NCBI RefSeq assembly: GCF_003591005.1
Contig: NZ_QYYD01000016.1
Location: forward strand, 62,001 to 126,000
From: Rhodopseudomonas palustris
Lineage (GTDB): Bacteria; Pseudomonadota; Alphaproteobacteria; Rhizobiales; Xanthobacteraceae
Length of the DNA: 64,000 nt
Reading direction: 5' to 3'
Each line of letters starts with the position of its first letter. The stretch's first letter is position 1. Position numbers and translations under genes: made by a program. The notes beneath the pieces are model-generated. The model saw nothing but the letters and a program-made list of their open reading frames with translations. It had not been told where the DNA came from and made no database searches. Shown here piece by piece: positions 9,671-19,535 of the stretch.

Positions 9671-11005
9671 CTATCCTCCCGCCACTGCTGCATTCGACAA
9701 ATCGACGCCGCGGCCGGCGCCGCGCGCGGAACGCTGCTGGGCGCGATGCACCCACACCGCCATCACCGCCGACACCACGAACAAGCCGGCCTCGGCCGCG
9801 AACACCGACGCGTAGGACAGCGCCGGTGAACTCAGGACCAGACGCGCCACGTCGCTCGCCAGCGTGCCGACGAAGCCGCCGATGCCGAAGGCGATCGCCT
9901 GCGCGGCGCCCCACAATCCCATGCGGACGCCCTCGCGCTTCTCGCCGCCGGCGCTGACCAGCTCCATCATCGAGCCGATCGCCGCCACCGCGTAGGCGCC
10001 GTTGGTGACGCCGAGCACAAAGACGTTGGCGCGCAGCGGCCAGGAGCCGCCGACCATCGCGGCGGTGGACAGCCCGAGCAGCGCGATCGCCGAGGCGATG
10101 CAGCCGCCGACGGTCCAGACCTTGAGGTTGCCGCGCGTCTTCGGAAACATCGCGCCGATCAGCGGCACCAGCGCCATGCCGAGCAGCGTGCCGCCATGCT
10201 GGACGCTCGACAGCTTGGTGGTTTCGCCCGGCGTGAACGCGAACACCGCGCCGGCAAACGGCTCCAGGATCAGATCCTGGGCGCTGTAGGCCAGCATCGA
10301 CACGAACACGAAGATGGCGAAGCGGCGCGCCTGCGGCTCGGCCCAGACTTCCTTGATGGCGGCGCGGAACGAGCCCTTCTCCGGCGCCGCGACCAGCCCA
10401 GCCGCGACCTTGCCTTCCACGCCCCACACCCCGACGAAGGTCAGCAGCATCGCGATCAGCGACACGCCGCCGGACACGGCAACCAGCCGCGACGGCGAGA
10501 ATGGATCGAGCAGATGCCCGGCAAAGCCGGTGGTGACGATGAAGCCCGAGATCATCATCACCCAGACGATGGTGGCGGCCGCAGCGCGGCGCTTGTCGTC
10601 GACCCGCTTGGCAAGCAGCACCAGCAGCGACGTGCCGGCGGCGCCGACACCGCCGCCGATCAGGCAGAACGCGACGATCGCCAGCGCGACGCCGAGCAGC
10701 GGCTGGGTCGCCATCCAGGCGGTCGCGACCGCGGCGAGGAAGCCGCCGAGCGCCAGCACCGCCATGCCGCCGATGATCCACGGCGTGCGGCGCGCGCCGC
10801 GATCGGAGCCGTGCCCCCAGGCCGGACGGAACACCTGCAGCGCGTAGTGGATCGCCACCAACGCGCCGGGCAGCATCGCCGGCAGCGCCAGCTCCACGAC
10901 CATCACGCGGTTGAGGGTCGAGGTGGTGAGCACGACGATCGCGCCGAGGCCGGTCTGCACCAGCCCCATCCGAACAATGCCCAGCCAGGACAACGGCCGC
11001 ATCAT
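9671..11005 (-). CDS. PucC/LhaA (BCH) family membrane protein, ORF428-type
   Basis: This family is related to MFS transporters and helps insert bacteriochlorophyll or assemble light-harvesting complexes. The 444-residue protein has about 12 hydrophobic segments and the family N-terminus (LSWLGIVRMGLVQTGLGA) and RPAWGHGSDR. A gene of this kind lies between bchG and bchP in Rhodobacter (orf428, sometimes called bch2), exactly as here. It is therefore distinct from pucC, which goes with LH2 genes, and from lhaA. ATG 11005 has GGAGGT eight bases upstream. The arginine-rich frame open on the same strand is a shadow. Confidence 0.88.
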   Translation of the reverse strand: MMRPLSWLGIVRMGLVQTGLGAIVVLTTSTLNRVMVVELALPAMLPGALVAIHYALQVFRPAWGHGSDRGARRTPWIIGGMAVLALGGFLAAVATAWMATQPLLGVALAIVAFCLIGGGVGAAGTSLLVLLAKRVDDKRRAAAATIVWVMMISGFIVTTGFAGHLLDPFSPSRLVAVSGGVSLIAMLLTFVGVWGVEGKVAAGLVAAPEKGSFRAAIKEVWAEPQARRFAIFVFVSMLAYSAQDLILEPFAGAVFAFTPGETTKLSSVQHGGTLLGMALVPLIGAMFPKTRGNLKVWTVGGCIASAIALLGLSTAAMVGGSWPLRANVFVLGVTNGAYAVAAIGSMMELVSAGGEKREGVRMGLWGAAQAIAFGIGGFVGTLASDVARLVLSSPALSYASVFAAEAGLFVVSAVMAVWVHRAQQRSARGAGRGVDLSNAAVAGG

Positions 11006-11033
11006 GATTGCGCACCTCCGATTGCGATGAAAC

Positions 11034-11942
11034 TCATGCCGCGCCTCCGAACGAGGAAACCGCGACGGCGCTCGCCATCATGCCCATCACGTAGAGCGCG
11101 ACGCCGAGGCCGCTGAACCAGGTGGCGCGTGCGACCGGCGCCCGCAGGAAACGCACCATCAAAGCGAGCTGAAGCACCAGCACGAGGCAGACGATCGCCG
11201 CGCCGATTGGACGGTCCCAGGACAGCAGCAAGGCGACAACCAACACTTGAGGGATCGCCATCACGGCGCAGGCCGTGCGCGCGGCGTTGTCGACCCCGAG
11301 CCGGACCGGCAGCGAACCGACGCCGGTCTTGATGTCGCCCTCGATCGACTTGAAGTCGTTGAGCGTCATGATGCCGTGCGCCCCGGCGCTGTAAAGCAGC
11401 GCCAACGTCACGATCCACCAATGCGGCAGGCCGCCGAGCATCACGGCGGCGCCGGTGAACCAGGCGAAGCCTTCATAAGTAATCGCGCAGGCGCCGTTGC
11501 CGAGCCAGCCGTTCTGCTTCAGCCGCAGCGGCGGCATCGAATAGATCCAGGCCAGCACCAGGCCGAGCACGGCGGCGCCGAACACCCAGACGCCGAGCAG
11601 GCTGGCGAGCAGCAGCGATGCGGCGGTCCACATGAACGACAGATACAGCCCCCAGCGCCCCGGGATACGGCCGGATGGGATGGGACGATTCGGCTCGTTG
11701 ATGGCGTCGACGTCGCGATCGAACCAGTCGTTGACGACCTGGCTGGTGGCGACCAGCAGCGGCCCGCACAGCACGATGCCGGCGATCACTTCGACCCAGC
11801 GCGACGAAATCGGCACCCCCGACGACACCACACCGCAGGCGAACGCCCACATCGGCGGAAACCAGGTGATCGGGTGCAGCACTTCGAGCACCGCCGAGGG
11901 CGCGGGGCGCAGCGCCACCGGATGGGTTGACGCGTTACTCAT
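11034..11942 (-). CDS. bchG: Bacteriochlorophyll a synthase
   Basis: BchG esterifies bacteriochlorophyllide a with geranylgeranyl diphosphate in the membrane. The 302-residue UbiA-family prenyltransferase has about eight hydrophobic segments and the polyprenyl-diphosphate site NDWFDRDVDAINEPNRPIPS at about 78-97. A second conserved stretch is LNDFKSIEGD. ATG 11942 lies inside the last codons of ppsR1 (8-base overlap) with GAAGGAGAGG upstream, so its translation is coupled to the repressor. The PucC-family gene follows after 28 bases. Confidence 0.94.
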   Translation of the reverse strand: MSNASTHPVALRPAPSAVLEVLHPITWFPPMWAFACGVVSSGVPISSRWVEVIAGIVLCGPLLVATSQVVNDWFDRDVDAINEPNRPIPSGRIPGRWGLYLSFMWTAASLLLASLLGVWVFGAAVLGLVLAWIYSMPPLRLKQNGWLGNGACAITYEGFAWFTGAAVMLGGLPHWWIVTLALLYSAGAHGIMTLNDFKSIEGDIKTGVGSLPVRLGVDNAARTACAVMAIPQVLVVALLLSWDRPIGAAIVCLVLVLQLALMVRFLRAPVARATWFSGLGVALYVMGMMASAVAVSSFGGAA

Positions 11943-13368
11943 CAGCAGCCTCTCCTTCGGGCGCATGCTCTGCGAGGCCGTAGCGGCGCAGCTTGACGTA
12001 GAGGCTCTGCCGGCTGAGGCCGAGCATGTCGGCTGCCGAGGCGCGGTTGTCGCCGGTGAGTTCGAGCGCCGCCTCGATCGACAATTTCTCGATCACATCC
12101 GTGGTTTCCCGGACCAGGTCGCGCAGCGGCACCCGGCCGATCAGCTCGGTGAGTTGCGCTACCGAACGCGGCAGCTCGCGCTTGGAACTAGGCGCCGCCG
12201 GCAACCGCTTCTCGACGTTGCGGATGGCGAAGCCGAAGCACGGCTTGTCCTCGATGTCGTTCAGCGCGACGGCCGAGACCTCGACTTCGGCGGCGGCGCC
12301 GTATTCGCCGCGCAGCACGGTGGCGAACAGCTTGATGGTGCCGCTCTGCCGAAGATTGGCGAGCGCGACGCTGAGATCGACGCCGGTGCGGCCGAGCCAT
12401 CGATCGAGCAGTTCGCCGCGCGCCTGTTCGGGGCTGCCGAGTTGCGCCATCTCCAGGAAAGCGAGATTGGAGCGCACCACCCGGCCGTCGAATTGCGTGA
12501 TCACCAGCGCATCGGCAGCGGATTCGAAATATTTCAGCAGCAGCGAGGCGCTCTTGGCCGCGCCGACCTCCGGAGCGGCGGACTGCGACGTCAACCGCAC
12601 CAGGAACAGCGAAGCATTTTCCTGCCGGAACAGCGACGCCGACATCTCACAGGTCCGCCCCGAATTGGCGAGACGGATCTTGGCGCGGCCGTCGCGGCCG
12701 GTGGAGCGGACATCCCCCAACAGACCCAGCACGGCCGGGCGATCGGCGGGATCGAAGTGACTGGCGAGCGGCGAGCCCTGGGTCTGCGGCGCAGTCGCGT
12801 CGAACATCGCCAGCGTCGCCGGATTGGTGTCGACGATCAGTTCGCTGCTCGCATCCACGATCATGACGGCTTCCGAAGAGACCTGGAACAGCAGCCGATA
12901 GCGGGTTTCCGCATGGCGGAGCCGGATGTAGTCCCGCTCCATCGATTGCTGCGCGTTGATTAGCCGTTGCTGCATCAGCGCGAGTTGACGCAGATCACGC
13001 CCGACCACCAGCAATCGATCGTCGCGCCCGAAGCCGACCGCCGAATACAACACCGGCACGTCGTCGCCGCCGGGTGACGGATGATTGACCTGGCGCCAGG
13101 TCGGCGTGTCCCGCACCGTGGCGTCGAGCAGCAGTTCGCGGATCTTCGGTTGGGTATCGGACGTCACGACATCGATCAGACGGGAGCCGAGCCAGCGGCC
13201 CTGTGCGTCCAATTCGAGTGCCAGTTCGTCCTTGTTGAAGGCGACGTCGCGAATCACGCCCTGAGGATCAATCACTAGTGCAACGTCCGTCGCTGCAGCG
13301 ATCAGCTTCGCCGCAGCCTCGGCACCGAGATCACCCAGCGACTCCTTCGGCGATTTGAACACTTGCAC
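11935..13368 (-). CDS. ppsR1: Photosynthesis gene repressor PpsR1
   Basis: This is the second PpsR/CrtJ homologue of the window, about 477 residues if it starts at GTG 13368 (VQVFKSPKESLGDLG). GTG 13362 is equally possible, and the frame is open to 13425. The layout is PAS, linker, two PAS domains and a Fis-type helix-turn-helix (NRASAADMLGLSRQSLYVKL). Unlike PpsR2 it has two cysteines, one in GRTCEMS and one in KPCFGF, the first in a region comparable to the redox cysteine of Rhodobacter PpsR. It heads an operon with bchG, the PucC-family gene and bchP, an unusual arrangement of repressor with target-type genes. GGAGG precedes the start region. Confidence 0.9.
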   Translation of the reverse strand: MQVFKSPKESLGDLGAEAAAKLIAAATDVALVIDPQGVIRDVAFNKDELALELDAQGRWLGSRLIDVVTSDTQPKIRELLLDATVRDTPTWRQVNHPSPGGDDVPVLYSAVGFGRDDRLLVVGRDLRQLALMQQRLINAQQSMERDYIRLRHAETRYRLLFQVSSEAVMIVDASSELIVDTNPATLAMFDATAPQTQGSPLASHFDPADRPAVLGLLGDVRSTGRDGRAKIRLANSGRTCEMSASLFRQENASLFLVRLTSQSAAPEVGAAKSASLLLKYFESAADALVITQFDGRVVRSNLAFLEMAQLGSPEQARGELLDRWLGRTGVDLSVALANLRQSGTIKLFATVLRGEYGAAAEVEVSAVALNDIEDKPCFGFAIRNVEKRLPAAPSSKRELPRSVAQLTELIGRVPLRDLVRETTDVIEKLSIEAALELTGDNRASAADMLGLSRQSLYVKLRRYGLAEHAPEGEAADE

Positions 13369-13673
13369 CAGGGCAAATATCCTCCAGCAAGAACCCGTCC
13401 CTTCGTCCGGCGTCTGCTCGACCAAGTCTTTCGTTTTCTTATTGCCCCGCGCCGCGGATCGGCATCGGGTTGCGTCGGCTTGGCTTGGCGGTCGAGGCGC
13501 GGATGGGAGGCGCTGTCTTACCTCACGTCGCTCCGCCCGTCATTATCCGGCGAAGAAGTTTCCGTGCATGTGACGGTCTGTCGTCCGGCTCCTGAGCCTT
13601 CCAAACAGCACACGCCTGATCGGATGTTTTCAATCAGGCGTGCGCAATTGTCAGTCGAGAGGATCTGGCTGCA
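13369..13673. other. Non-coding region between pufM and ppsR1
   Basis: This stretch of about 305 bases holds the puf terminator hairpin at 13611-13642 and presumably the ppsR1 promoter. I see no TGT-N12-ACA site in it and no credible gene. Confidence 0.5.
13611..13642 (-). terminator. Hairpin downstream of pufM
   Basis: A perfect 10-bp stem (CACGCCTGAT with ATCAGGCGTG) encloses a 12-base loop, 32 bases after the pufM stop. There is no clear T-run on the minus strand, so it may act mainly as a 3' stabilising or pausing structure for puf mRNA. Confidence 0.6.
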
Positions 13674-14597
13674 CTACCGCGGCGGAGCCAGGCCGTGCTT
13701 CACGCCCCAGTCGAACCAGTTGTCGACCACCGGACCCGTCAGGATGATGCCGATGGCACCGGTCAGCGGGCAGAGCACCGCGAACCACCAGGCCCAGCGA
13801 TGGATCGATTCGGCCGTGGCGTTGAAGCCCATCGTCCAGCGCCAGAACAGAGCAGCGCGTTCAAGTGCAGTACCACGGTCCAGCATCTGCTCGATCTCGC
13901 GCTCGCCGCCGTAGCGGCTCACGGCCAGAATGGTCGCACCATGCATGGCGAACAGCAGAGCCGAGCCATACAGGAATGCGATCGAGAGGCAGTGGAAGGG
14001 GTTGTAGTACAGGTTGCCGTACTTGATCGAGAAGTTGTTGGTCCAGTCGAGATGCGGGAAGATGCCGAACGGCGGCGCTTCGCTGAACGAGCCCATCAGC
14101 ACCGGCTGGATGAAGCCGAGCGACAGATAGAGCAGGATCGCCGAGGCGAACGCCCACGACACGTGGGTGCCCATGCCGAGGGCCCGCGAGCGGCGATAGG
14201 TGCGAACCCACCACAGCGCAATCGACACCGTCAGGAAGAAGCCGGCGATCAGCCACCAGCCGCCTTCCCGCAGCGGCGGGATCGTCAGGCCGTATTCCGG
14301 CTTCGGCGGCTCGAGCGCCAGCCAGCAGAACTGCCGCAGGAATTCGATCGGGCTCCAGTCCACCGACGCCAGCATATTGAGGCCGATGATCTCGATCGCG
14401 ACGAAGCCGCACAGCAGCGAGCAGACACCGGTGAACCCGAGATAGATCGGACCAACCTGCGCGTCACCGATTTTGCCGAGCCAGTAGTTGAACGTCGTCT
14501 GGGTCTCGCGGGCAGAGCTGCCGGGTCGTAGCGGCACCCCCGCATAGGCAGGTCCCTCAACCTGGACCTGCGTAAAGATGTTCTGATATTGGGCCAT
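13674..14597 (-). CDS. pufM: Photosynthetic reaction centre subunit M
   Basis: The M subunit binds half the reaction-centre pigments, QA and the non-haem iron. The 307-residue protein has five transmembrane helices and opens with the usual [13 protein letters not shown]. Bacteriochlorophyll ligand histidines are in PHLDW and [10 protein letters not shown], and iron-ligand histidines in MHGAT and SIHRWAWW. It follows pufL with a short gap and is the last puf gene. No tetrahaem cytochrome gene (pufC) comes after it, so cytochrome c2 must reduce the special pair directly. Confidence 0.97.
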   Translation of the reverse strand: MAQYQNIFTQVQVEGPAYAGVPLRPGSSARETQTTFNYWLGKIGDAQVGPIYLGFTGVCSLLCGFVAIEIIGLNMLASVDWSPIEFLRQFCWLALEPPKPEYGLTIPPLREGGWWLIAGFFLTVSIALWWVRTYRRSRALGMGTHVSWAFASAILLYLSLGFIQPVLMGSFSEAPPFGIFPHLDWTNNFSIKYGNLYYNPFHCLSIAFLYGSALLFAMHGATILAVSRYGGEREIEQMLDRGTALERAALFWRWTMGFNATAESIHRWAWWFAVLCPLTGAIGIILTGPVVDNWFDWGVKHGLAPPR

Positions 14598-14624
14598 GAC
14601 AAGACTCTCTTGTGACCGGTTGAA

Positions 14625-15458
14625 TTAGGAATTCCAGATCGGCAGGTTGCGCCACCAATTCCACCAATCCGGCCACGAACCACCTTCCGCCAGCACCGGG
14701 CCGCTGATGATCATGCAGACCGCGCTGAAGAACACGGCAGCCAGCGCCAGGAACAGGCCGAGGCGGTGAATGCCGATGGTGCCGATCGAGTAGCCGACCA
14801 GATCACGGAAAATGGTGTTCTCATGCTCGGGCGACTTCACCGGCTCGCCACGGTCCGGATTGAGGGCCGACAACACCAGACCGCCGTGCAGCGCCAGCGC
14901 CAGGCAGGTGGTGAAGAAGAAGGTGATCGCGATCATGTGCGCGGGATTGTAGTGGAACTGGCCGTAGGCGTAGCCGGTGTTCGACACCCAATCGAGATGC
15001 GTGAAGATGCCGTAGGGGAAGCCGTAGCTCCAGGAGCCCATCAGAACCGGGCGGATCACCACCAGGGTCAGGTAGGCGAAGATCGCGAAGCTGAAGGCGA
15101 ACGGAACGTGATATCCGATGCCGAGCTTGCGGCAGATTTCGACTTCACGCAGCGCCCACGAAATGAAGGCACCCGTCGCGAAGATCGACACCCATTGCCA
15201 GATGCCGCCTTCGGTCAGCGGCGCAAAGCCGAGGCCGTATTTGGCGTCGGGCGGATTGACGCTGATCTGCCACAGCACCCAGGTCGGGCCCATCGCAGTA
15301 TTCCAGATGATCAGCGCGGTCCCCATGAGCGCACAGAACACCGTCGCGACCCCGAAGAACCCGACGTAGAACGGGCCGACCCAGAAATCGAACAGGTCGC
15401 CCCCGATTAGCGTTCCGCCACGAACGCGGTATTTTTTCTCAAAACTGAGCATTGCCAT
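14625..15458 (-). CDS. pufL: Photosynthetic reaction centre subunit L
   Basis: The L subunit forms the reaction-centre heterodimer with M and holds the QB site. The 277-residue product has five transmembrane helices and begins [20 protein letters not shown], typical of the family. Pigment and iron ligand histidines are seen in [23 protein letters not shown] and [11 protein letters not shown] 15458 follows GGAGGAACGATCG. It is separated from pufA by 131 bases that contain a strong hairpin, a layout known from Rhodobacter puf mRNA. Confidence 0.97.
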   Translation of the reverse strand: MAMLSFEKKYRVRGGTLIGGDLFDFWVGPFYVGFFGVATVFCALMGTALIIWNTAMGPTWVLWQISVNPPDAKYGLGFAPLTEGGIWQWVSIFATGAFISWALREVEICRKLGIGYHVPFAFSFAIFAYLTLVVIRPVLMGSWSYGFPYGIFTHLDWVSNTGYAYGQFHYNPAHMIAITFFFTTCLALALHGGLVLSALNPDRGEPVKSPEHENTIFRDLVGYSIGTIGIHRLGLFLALAAVFFSAVCMIISGPVLAEGGSWPDWWNWWRNLPIWNS

Positions 15459-15521
15459 CGATCGTTCCTCCGCGAGCGCGCCAGGGAAAATCCATCGTAG
15501 TGATCCAGTCCAGGTAGCTTC

Positions 15522-15570
15522 CCGGAAGCGAGCGAGCCCGGCAGTCAGGTCCGTTTCCCGCTCGTTCCGG
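15522..15570 (-). other. Intercistronic stem-loop between pufA and pufL
   Basis: CCGGAA plus CGAGCG (one bulged base) pair with CGCTCG plus TTCCGG around a 24-base loop. In Rhodobacter capsulatus a comparable element protects the pufBA part of the mRNA from 3' decay, giving excess LH1 over reaction centre. The same function here is inferred. Confidence 0.7.
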
Positions 15571-15589
15571 CAAGCAATGCGTCATGCCA

Positions 15590-15769
15590 TTAGACGGGCA
15601 TGCTGGTGTAGGTCTGAGAGATCTCAGCCGTCTTCTTCGGGCCGTCCAGCCAGTTGAAGCGGCTGGTGCTCAGCAGGATGAAGTGGATGATGATGGCCAG
15701 GCCGAACAGGAACACGAACAGCAGGACCAGCGCGCGACGCGGATCAAACAGCAACCAAATTCGCCACAT
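15590..15769 (-). CDS. pufA: Light-harvesting 1 alpha polypeptide
   Basis: This is one of the two small antenna peptides of the LH1 ring. The 59-residue product begins [20 protein letters not shown] and has a single transmembrane helix with the bacteriochlorophyll ligand His29 in AIIIHFIL. A charged C-terminal tail ends TSMPV. It is preceded by an AAGGGG-type ribosome site and follows pufB by 15 bases. A hairpin sits after its stop and before pufL. Confidence 0.95.
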   Translation of the reverse strand: MWRIWLLFDPRRALVLLFVFLFGLAIIIHFILLSTSRFNWLDGPKKTAEISQTYTSMPV

Positions 15770-15784
15770 GGTAGTCTTCTCCCC

Positions 15785-15982
15785 TTAGCACAGATACGAA
15801 GTCATCTGATGGACAGTGTCCATCGCGTAACCAGTAGCCTTCGGCAGCCACGGACGCCACATCCAGGCGAGGATGTGAGCAACAACCGCGACGACGATGA
15901 AGAGAAAGAAGCTCGTCACGAAGATCGAGTGGAATTCCTTGGCTTCCGCTTCGGAAAGTCCCGAGATGGAACCGTCACTCAT
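15785..15982 (-). CDS. pufB: Light-harvesting 1 beta polypeptide
   Basis: The LH1 beta peptide pairs with PufA around the reaction centre. The 65-residue product starts [18 protein letters not shown], then has one transmembrane helix with the bacteriochlorophyll ligand His36 ([15 protein letters not shown]) and a conserved His18. The ATG at 15982 is chosen because AGGAGGT lies seven bases upstream; the GTG three codons earlier overlaps that site. The C-terminal extension ending in TSYLC is longer than in many beta peptides. Confidence 0.95.
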   Translation of the reverse strand: MSDGSISGLSEAEAKEFHSIFVTSFFLFIVVAVVAHILAWMWRPWLPKATGYAMDTVHQMTSYLC

Positions 15983-16134
15983 TTGGTACACCTCCTAGTG
16001 ATGGCCTTTCGGCCGACTCGCCGCCCGAGGGCGGGCGGCAAACGTTTGCCGTATCGTTTCCGAAACGACAGCGAGTTACCGTTTCGTTTCCGAGACGGCA
16101 GTGTTCCGTCCGGCTAAGCCGGACGAAATTCGAA

Positions 16135-16359
16135 TTACATGCCCATGAACGACGAGGTCACCAGAACGCTCGCGGCGTTGTGGGCTTCGCTGAACACGGA
16201 TTGATGCTGACCGCTCTGCTTGCGCCAGGGCAGCGCGCGCGAAACGATGGCGCGGACCAGAAACAGCACGTAGCACGCCCCGAAAATCAGTTTGGATTCG
16301 ATCGCAGCGTTATCAGGTAGCACCCGCGAGCGACGGCCGGTGTAGACGTAGTCGGACAT
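16135..16359 (-). CDS. pufQ: PufQ-like small membrane protein
   Basis: This 74-residue product has one hydrophobic segment (about 25-42, KLIFGACYVLFLVRAIVS) followed by basic residues. It lies between bchZ and pufB, precisely where pufQ, a protein needed for bacteriochlorophyll formation, lies in Rhodobacter. Sequence similarity to the Rhodobacter protein is weak by eye, so the name rests mainly on position, size and topology. GAGGAG precedes the ATG. The RC-LH1 genes follow after a 152-base gap. Confidence 0.62.
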   Translation of the reverse strand: MSDYVYTGRRSRVLPDNAAIESKLIFGACYVLFLVRAIVSRALPWRKQSGQHQSVFSEAHNAASVLVTSSFMGM

Positions 16360-16436
16360 CGATCATCTCCTCACTCTGGGATTGCGCATATTTGGTCGCG
16401 ACATTGTGAACCGCATTGTTCTAGCTCAAATCATCG
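16360..16436 (-). promoter_or_regulatory. Candidate puf promoter region between bchZ and pufQ
   Basis: This short gap contains GCGG-N8-GTCGC on the minus strand, reminiscent of RegA/RegR recognition sequences that activate puf in other purple bacteria. A possible TTGAGC -35 element lies before it. No TGT-N12-ACA is present, in line with puf usually being RegA- rather than PpsR-controlled. Confidence 0.35.
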
Positions 16437-17885
16437 TTACGCAGATTGGCCGTCGAGCAGTGCGGCACGTGCTTGACTGACGAATTCGGTAGTGACTTTT
16501 TCCTGCCCGGCGCGGCGCGCGCTGTTTTCCGCAGCGTCACGCAAGCGCTTCGCGGCCGAAATACGCACCAGCACCGGATGAGATTCGAGGACCTCGTCGA
16601 GCAGGGCTTTCGCCTCGTCGCTCCACAGCAGCTCCTCGTGACGACGTGCCGGCGTCGGGTCGACCCGGTCGAGGTCGCTGCCGAGCGGCAGGATGTTGAA
16701 TAGCGCGTCGAACAGCGCGTTGCAGACTTCCTGCACCAGGTAGGTGGCGCCGGAGTAGCCCATGAACGGCGTGCCGGTATGGCGGCGGATGACTGCGCCG
16801 GGGAACGAGGCCGGGATGTAGATCGCGCGGCCGCCCGACTCCGCCAGATACATTCTTTCGTTGTAGCTGCCGAACATGATCAGCGGCGGCGTCTGGCGGA
16901 TCGCAGCGCGCACCGAATCGTTGTCCGGCTTGACGCCGGCCTTGCGCGAGAACGCAAAGGTGCAGGGCAGCCCCATTTCCTCTTCAAGGAAATGCCGGAC
17001 GCCGCGTGTGTAGGTGTCGGTCGCCACGATCGCGAAACTGGCTGTGCCGAAGAAATCCTGGGTGACCGAGCGCCACAGATCCCACAGCGGCTTGATGGTG
17101 GTGTTCTTCTCGCGCTCGATGAACGGCTCGGGATCGAGGCCGGTGAGTTCGCCGAGCTTGCGCAGGAAGCGCGTGGTCGAATGCAGCCCGATCGGCGCCT
17201 GCAGATACGGCCGCTCCAGCGCTTCGCACAGCAGCCGGCCGAACTCGCGATACATGCAGACGTTGACGTCGGCGTTCACCAGCTTGGGAATGTCGGCGAG
17301 ATGCGTGCCGAGCGGAAACACCATGTTGACTTCGGCGCCGATGCCTTCGATCAGGCGGCGGATCTCGGCGAGGTCGGACGGCATGTTGAAGGTGCCATAG
17401 ATCGGCCCGATGATGTTGACCCGCGGCTTCTCGCCGTCCTTGCGATTACGCTCCGGAATCTTTTTCGGGCCGTATTCCTTCCACAGCCAGGAGATCGCGC
17501 GGTCGGCGCTCTGCCACTGATCCTCGTCGATGGTGCGCGGCAGAAAGCGCTTGATGCCGGTGCCTTCCGGCGTGACGCCGCCGCCGATCATCTCAGCGAT
17601 CGACCCGGTCACCACCACGGCCGGCAGGAACGGATCGAGCGCACGGTGCGCGCGCTTCATCGCGCCTTCGGTGCCGGTCTTGCCGAGTTCGTCTTCACCG
17701 AGGCCGGTGACGACGATCGGCAGTTCGTGCGGCGGCAGCGCGTCGGTGTAGTGCAGCACCGAGGTCACCGGCAGGTTCTCACAGCCGACCGGACCGTCGA
17801 TGATCACCTGCAGGCCCTTTACCGCGGTGAAGGCATAGACGGCGCCCCAGTAGCCGCCGGCGCGATCGTGATCGAGGACCAGCAT
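16437..17885 (-). CDS. bchZ: Chlorophyllide a reductase subunit Z
   Basis: BchZ is the NifK-like subunit of chlorophyllide a oxidoreductase (BchX-BchY-BchZ), which reduces ring B. The 482-residue protein has a cluster-ligand cysteine at position 35 ([10 protein letters not shown]) and the family regions [10 protein letters not shown] and [11 protein letters not shown]. Its ATG overlaps the bchY stop by one base (TGATG), so the two subunits are translationally coupled. pufQ follows after 77 bases. Confidence 0.95.
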   Translation of the reverse strand: MLVLDHDRAGGYWGAVYAFTAVKGLQVIIDGPVGCENLPVTSVLHYTDALPPHELPIVVTGLGEDELGKTGTEGAMKRAHRALDPFLPAVVVTGSIAEMIGGGVTPEGTGIKRFLPRTIDEDQWQSADRAISWLWKEYGPKKIPERNRKDGEKPRVNIIGPIYGTFNMPSDLAEIRRLIEGIGAEVNMVFPLGTHLADIPKLVNADVNVCMYREFGRLLCEALERPYLQAPIGLHSTTRFLRKLGELTGLDPEPFIEREKNTTIKPLWDLWRSVTQDFFGTASFAIVATDTYTRGVRHFLEEEMGLPCTFAFSRKAGVKPDNDSVRAAIRQTPPLIMFGSYNERMYLAESGGRAIYIPASFPGAVIRRHTGTPFMGYSGATYLVQEVCNALFDALFNILPLGSDLDRVDPTPARRHEELLWSDEAKALLDEVLESHPVLVRISAAKRLRDAAENSARRAGQEKVTTEFVSQARAALLDGQSA

Positions 17886-19510
17886 CAGATCATCTCCTCC
17901 GCCTTGCGCTTCTTGGCTGCGGCTTCGATCTGCTTGCGATACTTGTCGCGGAACGCCGGATAGTCCTTCGGCGTGTCGGTCCAGATGCCGGCCGCGGGCC
18001 CCTGCCCGACGTCGCCGAAGAATTCCTTCATCTCATCGAAGCGCGCCTGATTGGCGAGCGCCGCGTTGATCACCTGCGCCAGCGAGCCGGCTCCGGCGAC
18101 GCCGAACAGCGGCCGCGCCGAGATCAGATTGGTGAAGTACAAAGCCGGGATCGCCATGGTCTTGGCTTTCTGCACCACCGGGGTGGTGCCGATCGCCAGA
18201 TCGGGACGGAATTCGTCGACCGCCGCGAAGTCCTGCTCGAGCGAGGCGCGGTACTGCACCCGCACGCCCTTGGCCTCGAGCCACTGGCGATCGAGATCGG
18301 ACCACGGCGTCCGCGGCACAGCGGTGCCGACATAAGGCACGCTTGCGCCGCTTTCGATCAGCAGCCGCGCCACCAGCAGTTCGGAGCCCTCATAGCCCGA
18401 GACGGTGATGCGTGCGTTGATCGGCTTGGCGGCGAGCGCGGCCCTGATGGCCGGCAGGAAGCGGTTCTTGGCGGCATCGATCTTGTCGCGCGACACGTTG
18501 CAGGCAGTGCCGATCGCCTCCAGCCAGGTCTCGGTGCCGTCATGGCCGACCGGCGCCGAGCCGACCGTCTTTCGGCCGGCGAGATCGAACTGACGGATAG
18601 AGGCCTTGTAGAACGGATGAATCGCGGCGACGACTTCGCAGTCGAGCGCCGCATAGAGTTCGCGCCACTCGCGGGTCGGGACCACTGGACCCGCGGCGAG
18701 GCCGAGCGGCTCCAGCATCATGTTGATGCCGACCGGATCGGCCGGAAACATTTCGCCGAGCAGCGTCACGGTCGGGCGCTCGCTGCGGCCGCCGCGCGGC
18801 GCCTGCACCGGGCCCTGCTCGGCTTCCTTGCGGGCGTATTCCAGCATCGCGCCGGCCAGCACGTCCTTGGCTTCGGCATGTGTCGGCACGCCGAAGCCCG
18901 GGACGTCGATGCCGACGATACGGACGCCGTTGATTTCGTTCGGCAACAGATCGAGCGGCACGCCGGACGCGGTCGGCACGCAAAGATTGGTGATGATGAT
19001 GGTGTCGTACTGCGCCGGATCGGCAAGCTTGTAGACCGCTTCGCGGATGTCCTCGAACAGCTTGCCGGTAACCAGCGTCTCGGAATTGAACGGCACGTAG
19101 CCGACGGTACGGCGTGCACCATAGAAATGCGACACGAAGGTCAGGCCGTAGACGCAGCAGGCCGAGCCGGACAGGATCGTCGCGGTGCGGCGCATCCGCA
19201 GGCCGACGCGCAGCGAACCGAACGCAGGGCACATGCTCTGCGGCTGATCGTGCGGGCCTTTCGGATAGTCCTCGGCGTAGCGTTCGAGCAACTCGCTCTT
19301 GCCGGCCGCCTCGGCCGCGGCCTTCATCTCGGCCGCGCCGGCATGACAGCCGAGGCCGTCGGTCTTGGTGGCCGCCGTGTTGATCTGCGCAGACGCGCCG
19401 TCTGCAGCTACGCCATCAGCGGCTACGCTGTCAGCCATGGCCTCGACATCGACCGGATCGGTGACGATCGATTCGCCGATTGGACCTGCATAGCGGGACA
19501 TGACGTTCAT
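17885..19510 (-). CDS. bchY: Chlorophyllide a reductase subunit Y
   Basis: BchY is the NifD-like partner of BchZ. The 541-residue protein has an alanine-rich N-terminal extension of about 60 residues, then the cluster region with [15 protein letters not shown] and NLCVPTASG cysteines, and catalytic-domain motifs ([14 protein letters not shown]). It begins 25 bases after the bchX stop with GGAG before the ATG, and ends overlapping bchZ. The alanine-rich lead makes it slightly longer than some homologues. Confidence 0.95.
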   Translation of the reverse strand: MNVMSRYAGPIGESIVTDPVDVEAMADSVAADGVAADGASAQINTAATKTDGLGCHAGAAEMKAAAEAAGKSELLERYAEDYPKGPHDQPQSMCPAFGSLRVGLRMRRTATILSGSACCVYGLTFVSHFYGARRTVGYVPFNSETLVTGKLFEDIREAVYKLADPAQYDTIIITNLCVPTASGVPLDLLPNEINGVRIVGIDVPGFGVPTHAEAKDVLAGAMLEYARKEAEQGPVQAPRGGRSERPTVTLLGEMFPADPVGINMMLEPLGLAAGPVVPTREWRELYAALDCEVVAAIHPFYKASIRQFDLAGRKTVGSAPVGHDGTETWLEAIGTACNVSRDKIDAAKNRFLPAIRAALAAKPINARITVSGYEGSELLVARLLIESGASVPYVGTAVPRTPWSDLDRQWLEAKGVRVQYRASLEQDFAAVDEFRPDLAIGTTPVVQKAKTMAIPALYFTNLISARPLFGVAGAGSLAQVINAALANQARFDEMKEFFGDVGQGPAAGIWTDTPKDYPAFRDKYRKQIEAAAKKRKAEEMI

Positions 19511-19535
19511 GGCGAAACTCCGGACACGCTGCGCA

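Noticed and set aside
9666-11015. A 449-codon frame on the minus strand, very arginine-rich.
   Set aside because: It overlaps the PucC-family gene in another frame and has the composition of a shadow; the membrane-protein reading is clearly coding.
13674-14597. Expected pufC after pufM.
   Set aside because: The sequence after pufM is a hairpin and then ppsR1; no multihaem CxxCH motifs appear, so the gene is absent here, not missed.
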